From the NCBI GenBank assembly GCA_029168955.1, contig JAPDOI010000039.1:2108001-2172000 (forward strand): DNA of 64,000 bases. Direction: 5' to 3'. Origin of the DNA: Aplectana chamaeleonis (Eukaryota; Nematoda; Chromadorea; Rhabditida; Cosmocercidae). Each line of letters opens with the position of its first letter. Within the stretch, counting starts at the first letter, position 1. Below the pieces are notes generated by a model, which did not search any database, had not been told where the DNA came from, and was given only the letters and a program-made list of their open reading frames with translations. Of this stretch, positions 42,487 to 53,708 are shown in pieces. A program made the position numbers and the translations under genes.

Positions 42487-45365
42487 GAGACCTCAGTAGG
42501 GGTGTGCAGGACGTCGTAGAATGTGGGCAGGGCCTCAGTAGGAGTATGCAGGACATCATCGAACGTGTGCAAGACCTCAGTAGGAGTGTGCAGGACATCA
42601 TGGAACGTGTTCAAGACCTTAGTAGGAGTGTGCAGGACATCATGGGACCTGTGCAAGACCTCGGTAGGAGTGTGCAGGACATCATGGAACGTGTGCAGGA
42701 CCCCAGTAGTGGTGTGCAGGACGTCGTAGAATGTGTGCAGGACCTCAGTAGGAGTGGGCAGGACATCATGGAACGTGTGCAAGACCTCAGTAGGAGTGTG
42801 CAGGACATCATGGAACGTGTGCAAGACCTTAGTAGGAGTGTGCAGGACATCATGGGACCTGTGCAAGACCTCAGTAGGAGTGTGCAGGACATCATTGTAC
42901 CTGCGCAGGACCTCAGTAGGAGTGTGTAGGACATCATTGTACCTGCGCAGGACCTCAGTAGGAGTGTGCAGGACATCATGGAACGTGTGGAAGACCTCAG
43001 TAGGAGTGTGCAGGACATCATGGAACGTGTGCAGGACCGTAGTAGGAGTGGGCAGGACATCATGGGACGTGTGCAAGACCTTAGTAGGAGTGGGCAGGAC
43101 ATCATGGGACGTGTGCAGCACCCCAGTAGGGGTGTGCAGGACGTCGTAGAATGTGTGCAGGACCTTAGTAGGAGTGTGCAGGACATCATAGGACCTGTGC
43201 AGGACCCCAGTAGGGGTGTGCAGGACCTCAGTAGGAGTGTGCAGGACATTATGGTACCTGTGCAGGACCTCAGTAGGAGTGTGCAGGACATCATGGGCCT
43301 GTGCAGGACTCCAGTAGGGGTGTGCAGGTCGTCGTAGAATGTGTGCAGGACCTCAGTAGGAGTGTGCAGGACCTTAGTAGGAGTGTGCAAGACATCATGG
43401 GCCCTGTGCAGGACCCCAGTAGGAGTGTGCAGGACATCATGGGACCTGAGCAGGACCCTAGTAGAGGTGTGCAGGACCGCAGGAGGAGTGTGCAGGACAT
43501 TATGGGACCCGCGCAGGACCCCAGTAGGGGAGTGCAGGACGTCGTAGAATGTGTGCAGGACCTCAGTAGGAGTGTGCAGGACCTTAGTAGGAGTGTGCAA
43601 GACATCACGGGACCTGTGCAGGACCCCAGTAGGGGTGTGCAGGACCTCAGTAGGAGTCTGCAGGACATTATGGGACCCGTGCAGGACCCCAGTAGGGGTG
43701 TGCAGGACGTCGTAGAATGTGTGCAGGACCTCAGTAGGAGTGTGCAGGACCTTAGTAGGAGTGTGCAAGACATCATGGGACCTGTGCAGGACCCCAGTAG
43801 GGGTGTGCAGGACCTCAGTAGGAGTCTGCAGGACATTATGGAACGGGTGCAAGGCCTTAGGAGGAGTGTGCAGGACATCATGGGACCTGTGCAGGACCCC
43901 AGTAGGGGTGTGCAGGACGTCGTAGAATGTGTGCAGGACCTCAGTAGGAGTGTGCAGGACCTTAGTAGGAGTGTGCAAGACATCATGGGACCTGTGCAGG
44001 ACCCCAGTAGGGGTGTGCAGGACCTCAGTAGGAGTGTGCAGGACATTATGGGACCCGTGCAGGACCCCAGTAGGGTGTGCAGGACGTCGTAGAGATGTGT
44101 GCAGGACCTCAGTAGGAGTGTGCAGGACCTTAGTAGGAGTGTGCAAGACATCATGGGACCTGTGCAGGACCCCAGTAGGGTGTGCAGGACGTCGTAGAAT
44201 GTGTGCAGGACCTCAGTAGGAGTGTGCAGGACCTTAGTAGGAGTGTGCAGGACATCATGGGACCTGTGCAGGACCCCAGAAGGGGTGTGCAGGACGTCGT
44301 AGAATGTGTGCAGAACCTCAGTAGGAGTGTGCAGGACATCATGGGACCTGTGCAGGGCCCCAGAGAAGGGGTGTGTGCAGGACGTCGTAGAATGTGTGCA
44401 GAACCTCAGTAGGAGTGTGCAGGACATCATGGGACCTGTGCAGTACCCCAGTAGGGGTGTGCAGGACGTCTTGGAATGTGGGCAGGACCTCAGTAGCAGT
44501 GTGCAGGACATCATGGGACCTGTGCAGGACCCCAGTAGGGGTGTGCAGGACGTCTTGGAATGTGGGCAGAACCTCAGTAGGAGTGTGCAGGACATCATGG
44601 GACTCTGTGCAGGACCCCAGTAGGGGTGTGCAGGACGTCGTAGAATGTGTGCAGAACCTCAGTAGGAGTGTGCAGGACATCATGGGACCTGTGCAGGACC
44701 CCAGTAGGGGTGTGCAGGACGTCGTAGAATGTGTGCAGAACCTCAGTAGGAGTGTGCAGGATATTATGGGACCTGTGCAGGACCCCAGTAGGGGTGTGCA
44801 GGACGTCGTAGGGTGTGTGCAGAACCTCAGTAGGAGTGTGCAGGACATCATGGGACCTGTGCAGGACCCCAGTAGGGGTGTGCAGGACGTCGTAGAATGT
44901 GTGCAGGACCTTAGTAGGAGTGTGCAGGACATCATGAAACGTGTGCAACACCCCTGTAAGGATGAGCAGGACTTCATGGAATGTGTGCAGGACATCAGTA
45001 GGAGTGTGCAGGACATCATGAAGCGTGTGCAGGACCCCAGTAGGGATTAGCAGGACGTCATGGAATGTGTGTAGGACCTTAGTAAAATTGTGCAGGACAT
45101 CATAGAACGTGTGCAGGACCCCAATAGGGGTGTGCAGGACATCAAGGAATGTGTGCAGGACCTTAGTAGGAGTGTGCAGGACATCATGAAACGTGTGCAA
45201 GACCCCCTGTAAGGATGAGCAGAACTTCGTGGAATGTGTGCAGAACATCAGTAGGAGTGTGCAGGACATCATGAAACGTGTGCAAGACCCCTGTAAGGAT
45301 GAGCAGGACTTCATGAAATTTGTGTGCTGGATCTCAGTAGGAGTGTGCAGGACCTCAGTTTAATG
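42487..45365. repeat. 42-bp array, type 1, minus orientation (~68 units)
   Basis: This is the longest array. It begins with the same unit order next to module B as the arrays at 20997 and 24541, so the B-proximal edge is conserved. From about 43200 blocks containing AGGACCTCAGTAGGAGTGTG, AGGACCTTAGTAGGAGTGTG and AAGACATCATGGGACC recur as a higher-order unit. Near the A edge it degrades and includes GTAAGGATGAGCAGGACTTC variants. One- and two-base changes (43290, 44075, 44360) shift frames. Confidence 0.9.
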
Positions 45366-45407
45366 CTCAGGACACCGTATGCAATCCAGGCATCCGAATC
45401 TACAAGA

Positions 45408-45706
45408 ACGATAGTTAAGTCCGCCAGAACAGGGCTACCGTAATCTCACTCGAGTTAGCTCTAAAATTTTCTAAGTTCTGACTCCGAATTCGCTTCATCT
45501 TCCCTACAGGTGGTGATGTTTTCCTGCTTTGTAGTCCATGCAGATCCTCAACTGCTGACCTCTGGAGCAGGACGGTGTGTGAATCAAGACACACCGCTCT
45601 TCACTTCTTTTATACTTTACCCTTGGTCAATTTTGTATCATCCAATTTGTTTACGAGAGCCGAATAACATTATTCCTAAGATTACGGTAGCCCTCTTCTG
45701 GCGCAC
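45408..45706. mobile_element. Module A, copy 3 (interrupted by P3)
   Basis: Runs from AACGATAGTTAAGTCCGCC to CTTCTGGCGCAC and continues at 46211 after the MITE with TTAACTATCGTTCC. It carries the stem-loop (about 45572-45600) and a minus-strand TATA-like TTATACTTTA box. Confidence 0.65.
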
Positions 45707-45710
45707 TTAA

Positions 45711-46210
45711 AGGCAGTGTTCACGACAAATCTCGTTCTCGAGGTCTCGGTGTGAAACTCTAAGTTGGCAGGTGCTGTAGAGGATAGGGTCTAAGAAGGCA
45801 ACGAAAACTGGCCAGAAATGAATACAAACGGCTTTGAAAGCTCTCCCGATGCGCCTACCTATCCCGGTCCGCCCCCGATCGGACGAGCTTGTGGCGCCGC
45901 ACGCGTTTCGATGGCAAATTGCCAAGCAACTCTGCCGCAATTAGCATTCCCGATTCGCGCAGATTTCGCGATTCGCGCAGATTTCGCGATTCGCGCAGAT
46001 TTCGCGATTCGCGCAGATTTCGCGATTAGCGCGCGCTTGACGAAATCAGCAGGGCCCATGATTCTCGTCCACGCCCTGAATTAAGAAGCCGTTATTTTGA
46101 CTTATTCTGGACGTTTTTCTTCGCTGTTTCTTCTCTGTTAGTTACCTCACGACAAAACAATTCCATTTCTGGGTCGAACTCAAGTGCGATATTCATCGTG
46201 AACACTGACT
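45711..46210. mobile_element. TTAA MITE (copy P3) inserted in module A
   Basis: AGGCAGTGTTCACGAC ... GTGAACACTGACT flanked by TTAA at 45707-45710 and 46211-46214. The uninterrupted sequence GCGCACTTAACTATCGTTC near 26642 is the empty site, which directly shows TTAA duplication. The interior differs from P1 and P2 and holds an 18-bp minisatellite. Confidence 0.85.
45952..46032. repeat. 18-bp minisatellite (~4.5 units)
   Basis: GATTCGCGCAGATTTCGC repeated in tandem, the last unit altered to GATTAGCGCGCGC. Contained within the P3 MITE. Confidence 0.9.
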
Positions 46211-46752
46211 TTAACTATCGTTCCTTTTCCGAAACAGACATATGGGCCGGCGCAGACGAGCCACATCAGCATGAACCGGTGAAGTTTGGCTAGAGCGGCT
46301 GACCCTGGGTATATCCTAGACGTGGTGGGGCCACCCAAGATTTACTCATAGAAATGATGAAAACTCTGATAAAAGAGGCTGATACTGCGCTATCAATCAT
46401 TGTTTTTATTAGAGCTCTGCGGAAATACTTCGACTGGTAGCCTCACCAATTAGCCGTTCATTTCATTTCTGTCTTGAATGGTGCGTGCCCCCCCCCGTCT
46501 AGAATAGTGCCTAGAACCTGTACAATTGGGTCATTTTGAAGCTCATTTCTTCATTTTTCGACTTTTAAATTCAAAAAGTATATGCCTTGTATCTTATTTG
46601 TAGGAAGCCGCGTTGCAACAATTATCTTGCAGTCTTAGCAACGGAGCGGTTGTCTCCTCATTTCTACCACTATGTTTTCGAAAAAAAACAACAACTTGAC
46701 TTTTAGAGATTGACGATGTTGTAGAAGGGAAACCCTTGGAAAAAGTTGTGAA
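46211..46752. repeat. Module D, copy 3
   Basis: Starts TTAACTATCGTTCC, then GACATATGGGCCGGCGCAGA, and ends at GTTGTGAA before unit E. Lacks insert F. Confidence 0.65.
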
Positions 46753-47558
46753 ATTTCTGAAAGTTGGGCTCCGCAGAAAAGGTCAAGGATTTGGCATTGT
46801 TCTTAAATGTAGTGAAATTGTTCTATTAGATTTGGCTATCAAACTGATTTCCTAAATGTAGTGAAATAGTTGAATCGATTTGGCTGTTGTTGGTATATGA
46901 AGATAACATAATCATTATATGTAGTGAAATTGTTGCAAACGGATTTGGCAGGAGCTCTATGAATTATCACAGTCAAATCGCGCGTCAGAAGGGGTTTTCC
47001 TTGAAGCGCATATTGAATCAAATGAGAACAATAATAAGTCTAGCAGCAAAAACGTTTCCATACAATGCGAACCATGAAAGCGTTGAGGACACGAAGACAT
47101 AGCGTCAGTAGCTAATAAATTGTGTTACATTTCGTTTTCGTGATTTTTATCTAATCAGTGAGGGAAGAGGGAAGGTCTAGTACCTAAGTGGGAGCTACAC
47201 TGAAAAGGCAGAATAGCATTCGGAAACCGTATTTCTAGCCCATAAGGCCACGTTTCGTTCAGCATTGTTGACTGAGGGTTATTATTTTTCTTTTTGTCTT
47301 CATTCGCTCGCCAGAGGACCTTCTGACGCGTGATTTGACTGTGATAATTCATAGAGCTCCTGCCAAATCCGTTTGCAACAATTTCACTACATATAATGAT
47401 TATGTTATCTTCATATACCAACAACAGCCAAATCGATTCAACTATTTCACTACATTTAGGAAATCAGTTTGATAGCCAAATCTAATAGAACAATTTCACT
47501 ACATTTAAGAACAATGCCAAATCCTTGACCTTTTCTGCGGAGCCCAACTTTCAGAAAT
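46753..47558. mobile_element. Foldback unit E, copy 3
   Basis: 806 bp, same termini and loop as the other two copies. The loop orientation matches copy 2 and is opposite to copy 1 on the plus strand, which fits copy 1 being inserted in the other direction. Confidence 0.8.
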
Positions 47559-47639
47559 GAGGTTGTGTGAATGACCTCAGCGCGTTACGAAACTGAAAAG
47601 CAGCCTGTCAACATGACCTACATAACATCTCAAGCTTTC

Positions 47640-48495
47640 TGCACGCCATGCTCGTCATCCTTATACTTTTAAAAAAATTCGCAAGGTGTTCTCAGACTCC
47701 TGTGCTAATTCCGATGCATCCAGCACACTATCTCAGACGACTAGCGCAAAGCTCACGACTCTTGCTCATTCTTTGGGGTACCCTGCATGGTTTCTCGGAT
47801 AGCTACCATCGAGTCTGGGCTCCTGCTCACTCCGGGGTGTCCTGCACAATTTTACGGATGACCAGTTACGGGTCCGAGACTTCTAATTACTCTACGGGGT
47901 GGTATGCACAACTTCTCGAATGAACAGCAACGGGTCCAAAACACCTGCCCACTATCCGGGCTTCCACGGCACCCCGTTGGCGTCATCAGAAGCCCGAAGC
48001 ACTTTTCACGACGTCCCGATGACGTCATGAGAAGCCCGGAGCACTTTTCACGACGTCCCGATGACGTCATCAGAAGCCCGAAGCACTTTTCACGACGTCC
48101 CGATGTCGTCATCAGAAGCCCGGAAAACTTTTCACGACGTACCGATGACGTCATCAGAAGCCCGAAGCACTTTTCACGACGTCCCAATGACGTCATCAGA
48201 AGCCCGAAGCACTTTTCACGACGTCCCGATGTCGTCATCAGAAGCCCGGAAAACTTTTCACGACGTACCGATGACGTCATCAGAAGCCCGAAGCACTTTT
48301 CACGACGTCCCAATGACGTCATCAGAAGCCCAGAACACTTTTCACGACGTCCCGATGACGTCATCAGAAGCCCGAAGCACTTTTCACGACGTCGCGATGA
48401 CGTCATCAGAAGCCCGAAGCACTTTTCACGACGTCCCGATGACGTCATCAGATGCCCGAAGCACTTTTCGCGACGTCCCGAGGATGCCATCGGAA
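47640..48495. repeat. 42-bp tandem array, type 3, with a degenerate upstream edge
   Basis: From about 47975 the unit is CACGACGTCCCGATGACGTC followed by ATCAGAAGCCCGAAGCACTT (plus TT), ~12 copies. From 47640 to 47970 poorly matching units at ~42-bp spacing (CCTGCATGGTTTCTCGGA, CCTGCACAATTTTACGGA) form a transition. It aligns with types 1 and 2 over CACTTTTCACGACGTCC. A 126-bp block of three units is duplicated (48099-48205 and 48225-48330). Most units carry the palindrome TGACGTCA. Confidence 0.85.
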
Positions 48496-48621
48496 TCCCC
48501 ACTCACCTACAAATCGATTACTTACCAGCCTACGTACCTCCTACCAACTTACCTGTCTGCCAAGTTGATTGCCTTAGACCATTGGCAGTGGCCATTAGCA
48601 GTGATGACTGAAAAGCGTGAC

Positions 48622-48720
48622 GGCCTACGGCCCACGGCCCACGGCCCACGGCCTACGGCCCACGGCCCACGGCCCACGGCCTACGGCCCACGGCCTACGG
48701 CTCACGGCCTACGGCGCACA
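48622..48720. repeat. 7-bp tandem repeat (GGCCCAC/GGCCTAC)n
   Basis: About 14 heptamers with C/T alternation at one position. Confidence 0.9.
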
Positions 48721-48917
48721 CCATGAAAATTTCTTAAGCTCTAGGGCTCACAACTTTGTTATTTGTGAACCGATTTTGCTGAAATTTGGACAGCAGGTGT
48801 CTTCTGGACCCCTTCACTTATATCCAGAAGGAGAACTTCAGAAATTTTGTTTCAAAGATTCTATAAACTATTTTATAGAATTCGACGTGATCACAAGGTC
48901 TAGGCAAAACCAAACCT

Positions 48918-48940
48918 CTCCAGCCGCTTCGCGGCTGGAG
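48918..48940. repeat. Hairpin with different stem, same GCTTCGC centre
   Basis: CTCCAGCCGC, loop TTC, GCGGCTGGAG: 10-bp perfect stem. It is preceded by AAAACCAAACCT, resembling the AAAGCCAAATCC before the module C hairpins. Confidence 0.8.
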
Positions 48941-49398
48941 CGATAAGTACAAGATTCGAGTATTTGAGTAATCGATTCAACCAGCCACTGTCTTTAAGTG
49001 GTAACAATCGAAAAACTTATTCATCAGAAATTTTTCAATAGTGGCTATCCGCATAATTCATTCATCTGAGGTGTTTTGAAAATGCGATATTTGAATTATT
49101 GTCTCACTTAAAACCTAACGACGATTGCCCATGTTTATTAATTAGAGGCAGGGTTTGCAATAAAAACGATGGTTGTGCTATCTTCATTAGAAAGTAGATC
49201 TTATCATCACGAATGGGAAAATAAGTGGAAAGTTGTAGAAAAAGCGCTCAGGAACAAGCTATTGCTTTGTCCGTTCGCCTTCAATTATCGAGATTTCTAT
49301 AGATGGCTGATTTGTCAACAATTATTTGCTTCTAAAAAAATTTCTGAGCACTTATGTAGACTATTTTAAGAGCAAAAAAGCGGATAAGCATGCATTAA

Positions 49399-49882
49399 AG
49401 GCAGTGTTCACGATAATCTTCAATTTTGAGATTATTCGTATATTGATAAAAAGGCCCCCGGGTAGAACCAAAATGACGTAGAATATGAGAAAAACGCACA
49501 AGAAGTGCACGAAATCCTTAAGTATCACCCCACCTCTTAAGTATCACAGGAAGTGTTTGTTGTGACAATGAAATCTTTTCTGGGCCCGTCCTTTGCAATT
49601 CTCTTCTATCTACTGCTCCGTTCTTTCCCTAGGGCCCAAACTAATCCTGGTTTGCATGAAATATTCTTCCACTTTCGATTAGCCCCATTTTCCACCGGTG
49701 ACAACCACCATGAACCTGTTCGTACAACCGGACAACTAGTCCATGTTATGGGATAATGTCACTGAAATACGACGTTTTAATGAGTTTCTCGCCATTTCTT
49801 CGTAATTTTGGTAACACTTGGAGGCCAACGCATTGGTTTATGTGAAAAGCTCTGGGAACGAGAATCGTCGTGAACACTGCCT
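49399..49882. mobile_element. TTAA MITE (copy P4)
   Basis: AGGCAGTGTTCACGATAAT ... CGTGAACACTGCCT flanked by TTAA at 49395-49398 and 49883-49886. The interior differs from P1, P2 and P3. Confidence 0.8.
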
Positions 49883-51729
49883 TTAATGAAAATCTCGTTA
49901 ATTAGGGGGCCGGCCAACACCGGTAATTAGCCGTCACACCTTGTTGTTGAGCGTTTTTACCGCAAATCTCCGGTTTTTTTTTACTTTTTTTTACTTTGGT
50001 GAGGACCAAATCTACACTCTCATGAAGAAAGCTCAAAAACCGTTTTTATCGCGTACCCTGCCCTTAACTACAGCATCAATACTAGATCTAATGAGGAATG
50101 TGGAGGGTTTCTCCACTATGATCTTCATTAAGTCTCTCAATGAATCTAAAACATGGGTGAGTCCTTCAGAAATTTTCTTACAAATGAATAAGTTCAAAAA
50201 TATATCCTATACTCGATTTAATTGTATTACGTGTGAACATTTGCACAAATATTTGAGCAAATATCCGATTTCGAATTTGAAATGGCTTTCATGTAAAATA
50301 CTTGTACAAATGGACAACTTCTTCCAAAGGACTATGTAAGCTGAATTGAGACAAATATTCGAACAAACGGAAATTTAACCTGACCGAAGGCAAAAATATT
50401 TTCGAATTCCCGAAGGAATGGAACACTCGAGAGGCGAAAAATATGAAACCTCGTCGATAATCAAAACAGTAAAAAATCACGACGGAATCGAATATTTAAA
50501 AAAAAGATTTTTTAGGATTTCAAATAAACCTAGTGTTTAAAAAATACGCATAATAAAATCCCAAGAGTCAGTAAAGTATAAGAACACCTTAAAATTCCTA
50601 GAACAATATTTGAGTATTAATTCCATTCGATACCAGGACTTATTTGCGCGTTATTGGACAAAAACAGGTGTGCTTTACGAGAGACAAAAAATCAAAAGCA
50701 GGTTCTTCAATTGCGCAACCGGCTGAATAATTCGCCAAGCACTCGGAGAATCGGACGATCAATGCTCACCAGCGATAGGATGTGCTGCCTTACCAGCCTG
50801 CCGTGAACCTGATATTGACAGGTCGATAGCAGATCAATAACAGGTCCATGTTTTTCCCCCGAAAGAACCTGTGAGTGCCCGGTCGCTCGAGAAAGGGGCG
50901 GACCAACCTGCTGTCGACATCTGAGTTTGCCTGAGTAGGTAGAGACGGGCTTCTCGTATCGATAATTGATTCGCCGTTGCGGTACATGGCAAGTGTGAGA
51001 GGCGTTAAAGGCAGCATACACGCTCAAAAGTGATATCAAATTTATGCAATGAATCGAAGGTCTGAAGTTGTTAATGTTAAAGAAATAACGAGAAAACCGA
51101 AAAAAAATTGACTGAAATTAAGTCTTCATTCCCCCCCTCCCCTCCCCACGCTTTCTCGCTGTTCCTCCTTTCGCTCCGCACAAGCGAAAGAACAGAGTAC
51201 ATTTTGCCCCGAAATAGTGTTTAGTTCTTATTACATGTTGCTCCCTGGATTTTTCTCTCGAACGAGTAGATTTCCAACTCTGTCCATTTTCCGCTTTTCC
51301 GAAAATCATGTTCGGAATTTAATTTTTCCGAGTGCTCGTTTTTCGTATATACATATTGTCAAATTTCCATTTGTCCGTCCTCTTGATTTTTGAGGATTTA
51401 CGGAAACTGGCTTTCTCGGTCACTAGATTTTTAGGCATGTTAGAAGCATCAATTGTTCGACCTTTCAATTTTCAAAAATGCGCAAAAATCGTCACCTCCG
51501 GACGTTCGACTTTCGCAGTCGAACACATTCGAAAAATCGATCGATGTTCGAGTCGTAACATTATATACTATATGCGTGTAGACATACCTATCCCCTGTTT
51601 CGGAGGCAAGTTTAGTTTGTTCCTTCGCGTGCTTGCGCGGAGCGAGCAATAGACGCAGCATATGAGAGCACATATGCGCGATCAACAGCAGTAAACTTCA
51701 CTCCGAAATAGAGGATACTGTGCTTATGT
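49883..51729. other. No gene recognised
   Basis: Contains an unassigned 132-codon frame (49941-50339) with no motif I recognise, an AT-rich stretch to 50650, the YSGKLRCRQQV-coding repeat (minus, ~50905-50950) and a lone MITE terminus AGGCAGCATACACGCTC after TTAA at 51004-51007. Confidence 0.4.
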
Positions 51730-51985
51730 GGACCAAATTCCGGTCCGCAATTGCGTCTCGACACGCTTTGCGGCCGCACGCGCTCGAGTCAGTCAAGTTT
51801 CCTGCGCCAAAGCCGACTCGATATGGCTTTTTTATACAGTTTTCTTCAATTTTGTTTACTTTTAAGCTTCTAAAACCCACCTAGAGTCAGCAGATCGGCC
51901 GCTGCGGCGCTGGAAACTTTTCCGACTCGAATGCGCGCGGCCGCAAAGCGTATGGAGACGCTACTGCGGACCGGATTTTGGCCCA
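51730..51985. mobile_element. Foldback MITE with ~90-bp arms
   Basis: GGACCAAATTCCGGTCCGCA ... CGCTTTGCGGCCGC pairs with GCGGCCGCAAAGCG ... TGCGGACCGGATTTTGGCCC. A few mismatches per arm. Confidence 0.65.
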
Positions 51986-52509
51986 GAATGCAAGAAAACG
52001 AGGACTAAGAAAACGTAAAATTTCTAATTTGCAAGTCTATAAGGAACCTTCACCATTCCCCACTCAGGTATTCTAAACGACCTTCACCTCTCGGACCGCT
52101 GTCTCCACCCCAACGAACCTATGGGGGAGCCATTCCCACGAGTCAGAACACCTTGGGAAAATCACCTGCATAGTTTCTGAATGCTTCGAAAGTAGTTCTA
52201 GAAACCATATTTGGCGCTGCTTGGCATTGTTTCGAAGATTTTTCACATTCACGAACTCTCACACTGTCCTCATCGGAACCCAAATCCAGCCGGCGTTTGG
52301 GGACGCAACTACGAAACGGAATTCCACTCCTATAAGCACAGTACCGGCCTTCACAACAAGATAGCCAGAAAATCGCTAATTGAAACAATTCCGTCTTCCC
52401 CGCAGCCGGCTGGCTCGCTGGCACGCTGCTCTTCTTCTGTGCGCGTTTCGGCTCTGCGCCTCTCACCCTGTTTGTGGGAAGACGAGAATGGCCGCCACAC
52501 CGTGCTGGA

Positions 52510-53040
52510 AGTCTCGGCGAGCGAGGAGCGTAGGAGGGGGGGATCAGGTCCTGTCTAAACAGCGAGGGTTTTAAGACGACGCGCGTGGCGGAACTCACTT
52601 CTTCAATAGAGCGCGCTTACCATTAGCTCCCGGAAAATCCACGGCATTTTTCAATTTTTATAGTTCCTTTCATGATTTTTTGGAGCTGTGAAAGCTTCCT
52701 CACAAAAGTACTGGTCCAAACCACCCCCTATTTTTTACCTCTGCCAGGGCGCGGCGTAACTCGTCGGAAGGAGTGTTGTGCTTATGTGGTGCTCAAGTCT
52801 GAAGGAAAGAAAGACAGAGGTTAAAAGCTCCGGGTATCTTGAACAGGTATTTTCGTGAGGAAGCTCCCACAGCTTCAAAGAATCATGAGGGGAGCTATAA
52901 AAATCGAAAAATACTGTGGGTTGCCGGGAGTTTATGGTAAACGCGCTGCACCGAAGAAGTGATTTCCGCCGCGCGCGTCGCCTTAAAACCCTCGCTGTGT
53001 AGAGGGTACCTGACCCGCGTAGGGGAGCATCTGCGCAGTA
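52510..53040. mobile_element. Foldback element with ~170-bp or longer arms
   Basis: ACAGCGAGGGTTTTAAGACG (52559 on) is mirrored by CTTAAAACCCTCGCTGTGT (ending 53000). Similarity of the arms continues inward through GAGCTGTGAAAGCTTCCTCA and outward to about 52510 and 53040. The outer left part belongs to the repeated segment also found near 34400. Confidence 0.65.
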
Positions 53041-53708
53041 GCACTTGGGAGTCAGTACAAGAGATCATTTTCGTTGTCGCGATGTAGGGACATTGCCTCT
53101 TTGTGTTCGCAGGAAAACGGATAAAAAAATGAAATCCAGCATGAAGCTGATCTTAGTCGAGGAACAGAAAGGGCATATTGTGTCTCACTATCGGAGAAAC
53201 TTGAAAATTTTAATTTCAAAAGCACCTGCTAGTCTGCGCGGTTTGCCGTGCTGGTCCCTAAACAGAAAACAACCGAATGGTTGAGAAATGGATAGGGCGG
53301 CACAATTTCGTCGCGTAAACTGTTAAGGAAGCTAAATGCTAGTGACTCTGTAGAAATCGTTATTTGGAAAAGGATTACAAAAAGGTCTTTGGCAGAGTCT
53401 CAGGTCGATTGGCCCTGTTTGAGCCTAGAACGGGACGTCGGTGGTTGTGGTAGATTTGAGCCAAAATGACCCGAGTACAGCTAGGCTGGGAATGTCTCCA
53501 GGCCGGTTGTTTCTGTTCTAAAGAAGTCTACTCTAAGCGTGGTTGTGGTTTCGCACGTTTTGCGCCCGCGAACAGTGGTTCATGTGGTTCATAACCGGAT
53601 ATAACGGGCTCAGACAATATGGTGGACCAACAGCGGACATGTTCGGTACTAACCGCGTACAGGTTGCGTACCGACGGCGGGATGGGCGACGTTTGGTACG
53701 CAATTTGA

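Larger units (their letters stand above)
41843..47558. mobile_element. Composite element, asymmetric copy 3 (~5.7 kb)
   Basis: Order: hairpin (41843-41865), C, short (CCGCCT)n (42057-42108), B, 42-bp array (42487-45365), A (45408 onward, split by a MITE), D (46211-46752), E (46753-47558). The right side stops exactly at the E terminus AACTTTCAGAAAT, the same point at which copy 1 stops at 16427. This form has all modules on one side only, unlike the palindrome at 23981-31509. Confidence 0.75.

Noticed and set aside
47975..48490. CRISPR-like appearance of regularly spaced repeats.
   Set aside because: Units are contiguous with no unique spacers, there are no cas genes, and the context is a eukaryotic transposon.
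49941..50339. 132-codon frame.
   Set aside because: No recognisable domain, AT-rich context, no codon or splice evidence. Left as unassigned.
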